From NCBI RefSeq assembly GCF_001975825.1, contig NZ_MTKN01000070.1:3126-42608 (forward strand): 39,483 nucleotides of DNA, in the 5' to 3' direction. The notes under the pieces were generated by a model, which did not search any database, had not been told where the DNA came from, and was given only the letters and a program-made list of their open reading frames with translations. Both the position numbers and the translations under genes were made by a program. This document shows, piece by piece, positions 33,968-39,483 of the stretch. This DNA comes from [Flexibacter] sp. ATCC 35208. GTDB taxonomy: Bacteria; Bacteroidota; Bacteroidia; Chitinophagales; Chitinophagaceae. The number at the start of each line of letters is the position of its first letter. Positions within the stretch are counted from its first letter, which is position 1.

Positions 33968-35007
33968 AAAAGGTCAATTTTTAACTCCACATAATATTTC
34001 CCTTTTCTGGCAAGATGTGAGAGCGAATACTTGCCGGGATAGGTCATATCCAATCGTTTGATAGAATTGCTGATGCCAATACCCGAGTAAAAAGAAGGCA
34101 TATTATTCTCATTTATATCATTGATACTGGAAAAGAAAACATAATTGTCAATGTAATGGATATCTATAATTATGCTGCTTTCCACTTCTGAAGAAATCCC
34201 GTATTTAAAAGCATTTTCTATAAAAGGTATGAACACCAGCGGAAGTATATTTACCTGTGACATATCACCTTTTACAGTGAGAGATACATGATTGTTTTCA
34301 CTGAGTCTCATTTTCTGCATTTCAACATAATTCGTTACATAGTTGACCTCTTTTTCGAGTTCTACCAACGTATTGTCGGAATCATATAGTACATACCGCA
34401 TGAGGTTAGATAATAATAACACCGCCTTAGGAGCCATTGGCGACTTTTTAATGATCATTGCATAAATTCCATTCAGGGTATTAAAAAAGAAATGCGGATT
34501 CAATTGCTTTTTTAAATATACAAGCTCTGTTGCTTTTATTGTATTCTCCAGCTCTTTTTTTTCCTCCCGCATTCTTTTCCAGTCTTCAGAGAATCGCATG
34601 GCAAATGCCAGCACTAACCCCATGGCAGACATAAGGATAGTGCCTATGATGAAATTTGATGGGCGGATATCAGGATTATGTCCGTAAAGGTAGTCAAGAA
34701 CGACATTTACTAAATTGGGTGTTGCTAAACAGGCTAATGCAATGGGAATAGTGTAAATTATGTATTTATAATAATTTCCGGAAAGTATGAACCTTGGTAT
34801 TAGCAGGCTGTAATTGATATAAAATACAAATACTGCAAATAAATTGTTGACGATGATTGTCACCCGCCATTCATCCGGTTTAATTTTCATGGGGAAGTCG
34901 GGAATAATGAATAAGGGAGCATAAAAAAATGCTGCTAAAAATAACACATGAACTATTATTGTGATCAATCTTGCTCTCATCGGGGGAAAAGTAAAATTTT
35001 CAATCAT
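33961..35007 (-). CDS. LytS-like membrane histidine kinase
   Basis: A 348-aa kinase of the His_kinase (PF06580-type) group. Four membrane helices occupy about 13-140, with little periplasmic sequence, so the signal is probably sensed within or near the membrane. A coiled coil (about 142-165) leads to the phospho-acceptor His172 in LKKQLNPHFFFNTLNGI, and the ATP-binding N-box has Asn265 in PFIENAFKYG. The G-box is weak (GIGISNSIKRL). It pairs with the overlapping LytTR regulator gene. The 178-bp gap to the divergent gene at 35186 should hold its promoter. Confidence 0.9.
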   Translation of the reverse strand: MIENFTFPPMRARLITIIVHVLFLAAFFYAPLFIIPDFPMKIKPDEWRVTIIVNNLFAVFVFYINYSLLIPRFILSGNYYKYIIYTIPIALACLATPNLVNVVLDYLYGHNPDIRPSNFIIGTILMSAMGLVLAFAMRFSEDWKRMREEKKELENTIKATELVYLKKQLNPHFFFNTLNGIYAMIIKKSPMAPKAVLLLSNLMRYVLYDSDNTLVELEKEVNYVTNYVEMQKMRLSENNHVSLTVKGDMSQVNILPLVFIPFIENAFKYGISSEVESSIIIDIHYIDNYVFFSSINDINENNMPSFYSGIGISNSIKRLDMTYPGKYSLSHLARKGKYYVELKIDLLC

Positions 35008-35131
35008 CCAATGTAAAATTAATCGATTAATCCACCAATTTACCGGTAAATATGCTACCGCTGATAAACTCGTTTATTTCCTGCCTGCAATGCTTTTTAT
35101 TCTCCCTGACAATCGGTTGGTTTACCCATTT

Positions 35132-35165
35132 TTTTGTTGAAGAGTTAGTTTCACTAATAGATTTG
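35132..35165 (+). promoter_or_regulatory. Candidate promoter of the 490-aa secreted protein gene
   Basis: TTTTG (35132-35136) and TAGATTTG (35158-35165) are 21 bases apart and match the -33/-7 consensus. The ATG at 35186 follows 20 bases after the -7 box. Confidence 0.6.
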
Positions 35166-35185
35166 TAAGATACGATCTACAATTT

Positions 35186-36658
35186 ATGAAGTACTTCCTA
35201 CAAATCATTTTTTATTGTCTTTTAGTTTCCTTTGCTTATGGCCAGTTACCTGCAACACAAAAAATTCTTATCATTAAAAATCTTCAATCAAAGGTTTGTG
35301 ATACTATAAAAACAGGGAGCTTCATAAAATTATGGTTCTGGTCAGATAAAAAGATAAAGATGGAACAACCCCTCACCAGGACTGATTTTAACAGGCATAC
35401 CTATTACGTTGAATCAGTACTGATCGGTGTAACTGACTCATGCCTTGTATTTGTTAAACGGCCGCCATTTATCCCTATTCCTATTCCTGTTAAACTAGGG
35501 GCGCCAAGCTTTGACAGTGTTAAATTTACAAATATCAGGGCCATAAAACCCCTGAATAGAAATGTAGATGCCGCTGCGAAGGGAGCAGCCATGATGCCGG
35601 TGATGTCCTTTTTACCGGAATATTTTTCTTCTTCCCCCGGTATCTGGATCATGATGCCATCTATGCAACTGGCTACTACTTACTTTGGCGATGCCATTTT
35701 CCCTTATCATCATGTAAACAAAGAAAAGAGTAAATATAGCCTGCTTACGGGGGAAATTCCGGCTGATACGATGTATTATGTTCAGAAAAGGAAAATGAAC
35801 GGTGATAATGACTACGAATGGGAAGTTGAAAGACTGGCACGGTATGAAAAAATGTATAATCATCTACGAAAGGAGATGACTGACCAACTGCTGGATTCCT
35901 ATTTAAGCAACAAGGTCATCAGTATTACATTTGGTAATACCTATATTCCGCGTAGTTATCAAACACCTGAGGATGTGAAAACGAGGATAAACATCGCAGA
36001 AAAGAAATTTTACTTTGGTATAGCCTCTGAGAGTTTTATCTCAGATAGACATCGGATAGGAACGGAGATCCAGATGAATAGAACAGAACGGTATATGGCC
36101 CTGATTGGCAGTAATGGTTCCTCGATCAGTGCAAGCACCGGGTTTATTTTATCAAATTATTCCTATTTTAAATGGGGGCTGGGCGGAATTTATAGCAAGA
36201 GATATAAAGCGAATCAGTGGATGAAGATTAGAGCACTGGATGAGGAAATTGCGAAAGAGAATGATGAAATCGAACTTGGTTATCTGAATAGCCGGAGAAG
36301 TTTCCTGAGAGGCTTGTTAGCCGCAGAACCAAGACCTTATTTGATGTTGGGAGTGGGGGCCGTAAATACTACCCTGATTAAAATAAAAGGAACCATGGCT
36401 GATATTGACGCCAAGGATTATTCGCAGAAACGTTTTTCTATGGAAGCGGGGGTAGGTATGTTTACCAGGGCAGGCAAAAGATTCGCCTATGATTTGTCTG
36501 TTAAATACTTGTGGACTCCTAAATATGATCCTTATATCGGGGGGCTGGAGCGGTATAATGGATTTAGGGTACAGCTGAATATCGGGTATATGATGGGACC
36601 GGCATTTGCCCGGTATAAAAGAATGTTGAAACAGGTGGGAACGAACCGGGAGCATTAA
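35186..36658 (+). CDS. Hypothetical secreted protein, probable outer-membrane barrel
   Basis: A 490-aa protein with a clear signal peptide (about 1-20, cleavage after AYG). I do not recognise the family. The N-terminal part (about 25-120) reads like a small beta-domain with a proline-rich PPFIPIPIPVKLG segment and then a hydrophobic stretch with many Met residues (about 133-170). A charged helical region follows (about 195-250). From about 270 on, alternating strands (FYFGIASESFI, RYMALIGSNG, YLMLGVGAVNT, AYDLSVKYLW, RVQLNIGYMMG) suggest a beta-barrel like other Bacteroidota outer-membrane proteins. Divergent from the LytS-like kinase gene, so it may be a target of that system; this is inference. 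Confidence 0.75.
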   Translation: MKYFLQIIFYCLLVSFAYGQLPATQKILIIKNLQSKVCDTIKTGSFIKLWFWSDKKIKMEQPLTRTDFNRHTYYVESVLIGVTDSCLVFVKRPPFIPIPIPVKLGAPSFDSVKFTNIRAIKPLNRNVDAAAKGAAMMPVMSFLPEYFSSSPGIWIMMPSMQLATTYFGDAIFPYHHVNKEKSKYSLLTGEIPADTMYYVQKRKMNGDNDYEWEVERLARYEKMYNHLRKEMTDQLLDSYLSNKVISITFGNTYIPRSYQTPEDVKTRINIAEKKFYFGIASESFISDRHRIGTEIQMNRTERYMALIGSNGSSISASTGFILSNYSYFKWGLGGIYSKRYKANQWMKIRALDEEIAKENDEIELGYLNSRRSFLRGLLAAEPRPYLMLGVGAVNTTLIKIKGTMADIDAKDYSQKRFSMEAGVGMFTRAGKRFAYDLSVKYLWTPKYDPYIGGLERYNGFRVQLNIGYMMGPAFARYKRMLKQVGTNREH

Positions 36659-36878
36659 CTTCATAGAGGAACGGTATTGTCAATCTTTGGGCCATTGTTG
36701 GGGTATTGGTCCCGGACTTTCGTGAGATGTATGCGTTTGAAGAATTATAGCACCTCATAGAATCGATCTTTACCTGGCATTAAGAATCATCTCCCTTGAT
36801 GAGTCTAGTCATTTCATTTCCCCCCGGAATTTACTAACTTACCTAAGTCCTCCATCCAATACCAATAAATCAGCCGGC

Positions 36879-39374
36879 ATGAAAAACGTCAATTTAGAAC
36901 CAGGTTTTTCAGGTTTGAGAAACATGGACGTACCTGCACTTGTCAGGCAATATGGTAAAAACCAGTTCATAGCAGCCAGGGAACATGGGTTTATCAGAAT
37001 GGTCTGGGAAATAGTGAAAGAACCTATGTTTCTTATGCTTCTACTTGCCTGCCTGCTATATTTCATACTGGGAGAGGTAAAAGAAGGACTACTTATGCTG
37101 GCTGCGATGGTTTTTGTCGGAGCTATTTCCATCTTTCAGGGGGTCAAAAGCTCCAAAGCCCTGGCGGCGCTCAAACAATTCACACAGCCAAAGGTTACCG
37201 TAATCAGAGATGAGAAAGAACAGACCATATTCTCGGAGGACCTCGTACCTGGCGACATATTGTTGCTGGAAGAAGGTAACAGCATCCCAGCCGATTGTAC
37301 AATTGTACACGCCAATGATTTGAGTATCAATGAATCAATTATTACTGGAGAATCTCAGCCGGTAGATAAAAGTGCAGCTGAGGGGCACAACCTGCTTTTC
37401 CAGGGCACCACCATCAATTCGGGAAGTTGTTACGCAATCGTCACTGCCATTGGCAATAGCACTGTTCTGGGAAAGTTAGGGAAATCCATCACAGCTATTT
37501 CAACCTCGGGAACGCTGTTGCAAAATCAGATCGCGCAATTCGTGAAAATTATGGCGGCCATTGGTTTTATCACCTTTGCTTTAATCTGGTTAGTTAATTA
37601 TCTTCATTCCGGAAGTATTATTCAAAGCCTTCTGTTAGGTCTTACCATTGCGATGGCCGTTATACCAGAAGAAATTCCTGTGGCATTTTCTTCATTTATG
37701 GCACTCGGGGCATTCCATATGTCAAAATTAGGCATTATAACACGACAACCGTTAACTATAGAAAATCTTGGGGCTGTAAGTGTCATTTGCCTCGATAAAA
37801 CAGGTACCATCACCGAAAATAGGATGGAAGTCAACAGTATCTATGATTTTGAAAAAGACATTACAGAAATTATAACGCCGGAAAGTGCTATTAAGAGCGA
37901 TAAAGTGCTTCGATACGCGAGGTTGGCCAGTGAACAAGCGGCTTTTGATGCCATGGAAAAAGCTATCATCGCCGCTTATGAACGAGTTCCCCGGGAACAG
38001 GCCGAAAAGGAAGAAATGATCCGGGAATACCCGTTAAGCGGCGTGCCACCCATGATGACCCATGTTTACAGGATGAACGGCCACCTCATTGTTGCAGGAA
38101 AGGGAGCTCCAGAGCGAATCCTGGCGGTCTGTAAAATGTCCCCGGCAGCTATCGAAAAAGTAAATGCTGTTATCAGCAGTATGGCAGCCAAAGGACTTCG
38201 GTTACTGGGCATTTGTTCCGCCACCTTCACCGGGAAGGATTTCCCGGAACTGCAGCAGAACTTTAACTGGCAGTTCGAGGGCCTTCTCGCTTTGTATGAT
38301 CCTCCTAAACAGGGAATAAAAAAGGAATTTGACCAATGGTATGCCGCAGGCATAAAAGTAAAGCTCATAACAGGCGATAATAAAGAGACTGCTATGCATA
38401 TTGCTAAGCAGGTCGGCATGCAATTGAATGGTGCCGCTATCACGGGCGAACAATTAATGACCATGACGTCAGCCGAAATTGGCAAAATAGCGGGGGAAGT
38501 AGTTGTTTTTGCCAGGATGTTTCCAGAGGCCAAGCTGAAGATCATTGAAGCATTGAAAGAAAACGGCGAGACCGTTGCCATGATGGGAGACGGTGTGAAC
38601 GATGGCCCGGCCCTGAAATCAGCCAATATAGGAATAGCGATGGGGGGCAGGGGCACGGAGATCGCGAGAGAAGCTTCAGACCTTATTCTCACGGATGACC
38701 GCCTGGAAAAAGTAACTGAAGCTATAAAACAGGGAAGAAAGATCTACTATAATCTGAAAAAAGCTGTTCGCTACATCATTTCCATTCATATACCGATTAT
38801 ACTTACGGCATCCCTTCCTTTATTACTGGGTTGGAGGTTCCCTAATATCTTCACCCCCATTCATGTGATATTTCTTGAACTGATCATGGGCCCAACCTGC
38901 TCCATCTTTTTTGAAAAGGAGCCGGTAGAAAGCTCCATTATGATCCGGCCACCCCGCAAGGAATCTCAAAGTATATTCACCGCGAAGGAACTGCTGATCA
39001 GCCTTATTCAGGGTTTCGTCATCGCATTCGGAATCCTTTCCCTGTACTATGGTTTTATGCAAAGCGGTTATACAATCGAATACGTGCGCACAGTTATATT
39101 CCTTACGCTTGTAATCAGTAATGTATTTCTCACTTTCGTCAACCGGTCTTTCCAGGAAAATGTTTTCAAAACCTTTCGGTTCAAAAATAATTTGGTCCCT
39201 TTTGTCTTGTCTGCCTCGCTGATTTTTCTGGCAGGAATAGCTTTTATTCCGTTTATACAGCGTGCGTTTCAATTAACCCGGATAAGCGCGCGGGATTTTA
39301 TACTTTGCGCGGGGGTAAGCCTGATTATAACAGGATGGTTTGAAGTTTATAAAACGCTTGTAAAAAAGAAATAA
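36879..39374 (+). CDS. Cation-transporting P-type ATPase (P2-like)
   Basis: An 831-aa ATPase with all core motifs: TGES at 156-159 in the actuator, PEEIP at 263-267 in membrane helix M4, the phosphorylated Asp306 in DKTGTIT, KGAPE in the nucleotide domain, and GDGVNDGPAL in the P domain. Ten helices are likely, four of them after the P domain. The overall pattern is of COG0474-type (calcium or related) pumps. M6 reads FLELIMGPTCSIFFE, lacking the Asp of the SERCA M6 site, so the transported ion is left open. It is a single gene with no neighbour hinting at the ion. The upstream 220-bp region shows no gene. Confidence 0.92.
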   Translation: MKNVNLEPGFSGLRNMDVPALVRQYGKNQFIAAREHGFIRMVWEIVKEPMFLMLLLACLLYFILGEVKEGLLMLAAMVFVGAISIFQGVKSSKALAALKQFTQPKVTVIRDEKEQTIFSEDLVPGDILLLEEGNSIPADCTIVHANDLSINESIITGESQPVDKSAAEGHNLLFQGTTINSGSCYAIVTAIGNSTVLGKLGKSITAISTSGTLLQNQIAQFVKIMAAIGFITFALIWLVNYLHSGSIIQSLLLGLTIAMAVIPEEIPVAFSSFMALGAFHMSKLGIITRQPLTIENLGAVSVICLDKTGTITENRMEVNSIYDFEKDITEIITPESAIKSDKVLRYARLASEQAAFDAMEKAIIAAYERVPREQAEKEEMIREYPLSGVPPMMTHVYRMNGHLIVAGKGAPERILAVCKMSPAAIEKVNAVISSMAAKGLRLLGICSATFTGKDFPELQQNFNWQFEGLLALYDPPKQGIKKEFDQWYAAGIKVKLITGDNKETAMHIAKQVGMQLNGAAITGEQLMTMTSAEIGKIAGEVVVFARMFPEAKLKIIEALKENGETVAMMGDGVNDGPALKSANIGIAMGGRGTEIAREASDLILTDDRLEKVTEAIKQGRKIYYNLKKAVRYIISIHIPIILTASLPLLLGWRFPNIFTPIHVIFLELIMGPTCSIFFEKEPVESSIMIRPPRKESQSIFTAKELLISLIQGFVIAFGILSLYYGFMQSGYTIEYVRTVIFLTLVISNVFLTFVNRSFQENVFKTFRFKNNLVPFVLSASLIFLAGIAFIPFIQRAFQLTRISARDFILCAGVSLIITGWFEVYKTLVKKK

Positions 39375-39386
39375 AGTTTGTTTCAC

Positions 39387-39417
39387 CTTACCAGTCAAAC
39401 TCATATATACTGGTAAG
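39387..39417 (+). terminator. Hairpin after the P-type ATPase gene
   Basis: CTTACCAGT (39387-39395) pairs with ACTGGTAAG (39409-39417), loop of 13 bases. No T-tract follows directly, so its strength as a terminator is doubtful. Confidence 0.45.
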
Positions 39418-39483
39418 TAGCCGTATCATTCGGATATTATTTCTTTTTTCTGAAATAACCTCTTAATGAAGTTGTTTATACTT

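Noticed and set aside
1..39483. CRISPR arrays, rRNA or tRNA genes
   Set aside because: No regularly spaced repeats and no rRNA or tRNA sequence were recognised.

Overview
The window looks like chromosome from a Bacteroidota bacterium, most likely a Chitinophaga-like member of the Chitinophagaceae. The evidence is a SusC/SusD pair, a hybrid two-component system (HTCS) regulator, many SPII lipoproteins on glycan-degrading enzymes, an IntDOT-like tyrosine recombinase relic, and several TAnnTTTG (-7) promoter boxes of the Bacteroidota type. The genus is inferred; no 16S rRNA or other marker lies in the window, and I saw no tRNA or CRISPR array.

Layout. (1) 1-1000: an AT-rich accessory patch with an immunity-like gene (131 aa, possibly a PH-like fold), the tail of an older gene upstream, and a convergent gene broken by two frameshifts. 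(2) 1044-3677: an HxlR-type regulator divergent from an operon of two short-chain dehydrogenases and an F420-reductase-like Rossmann protein, closed by a clear terminator. (3) 4010-5611: a secreted GH43 glycosidase. (4) 5764-7668: an atypical GAF/HisKA-like/three-PAS signalling protein without an ATPase domain. (5) 8209-11092: a second AT-rich accessory patch. It holds a tyrosine integrase gene split into an N-terminal arm-domain fragment and a heavily mutated C-terminal fragment, with an unrelated 235-aa gene on the opposite strand between them. After it come a compact two-gene cassette (DUF6934-like protein plus a 57-aa protein, with its own promoter box and terminator) and two broken copies of the immunity-like gene from patch 1.

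(6) 11162-24612: a polysaccharide utilisation locus (PUL): HTCS sensor/regulator, GH10 xylanase, SusC, SusD, GH30 glucuronoxylanase-like, GH62 arabinofuranosidase and a truncated CE1-type esterase. Together with the GH43 gene this predicts growth on arabino-glucuronoxylan: GH30 and GH10 cut the xylan backbone at the surface, GH62 and GH43 remove arabinose and xylose units, SusCD import oligosaccharides, and the HTCS senses them in the periplasm. The esterase that would remove acyl decorations is reduced to an N-terminal stub. (7) 24920-26947: two tandem paralogous lipoproteins of unknown function, with a terminator. (8) 27664-35007, minus strand: LytS-like kinase and LytTR regulator followed by a TolC/MFP/RND tripartite efflux operon with its own candidate promoter and a strong terminator. 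(9) 35186-36658: a secreted, probably outer-membrane barrel protein with a good promoter. (10) 36879-39374: a P2-like cation-transporting P-type ATPase.

The least explained material is the two accessory patches. A ~323-bp direct repeat (151-473 and 10754-11076) brackets about 10.6 kb containing both patches' cargo. The decayed integrase, the inserted single-gene block and the self-contained DUF6934 cassette all lie inside this segment.
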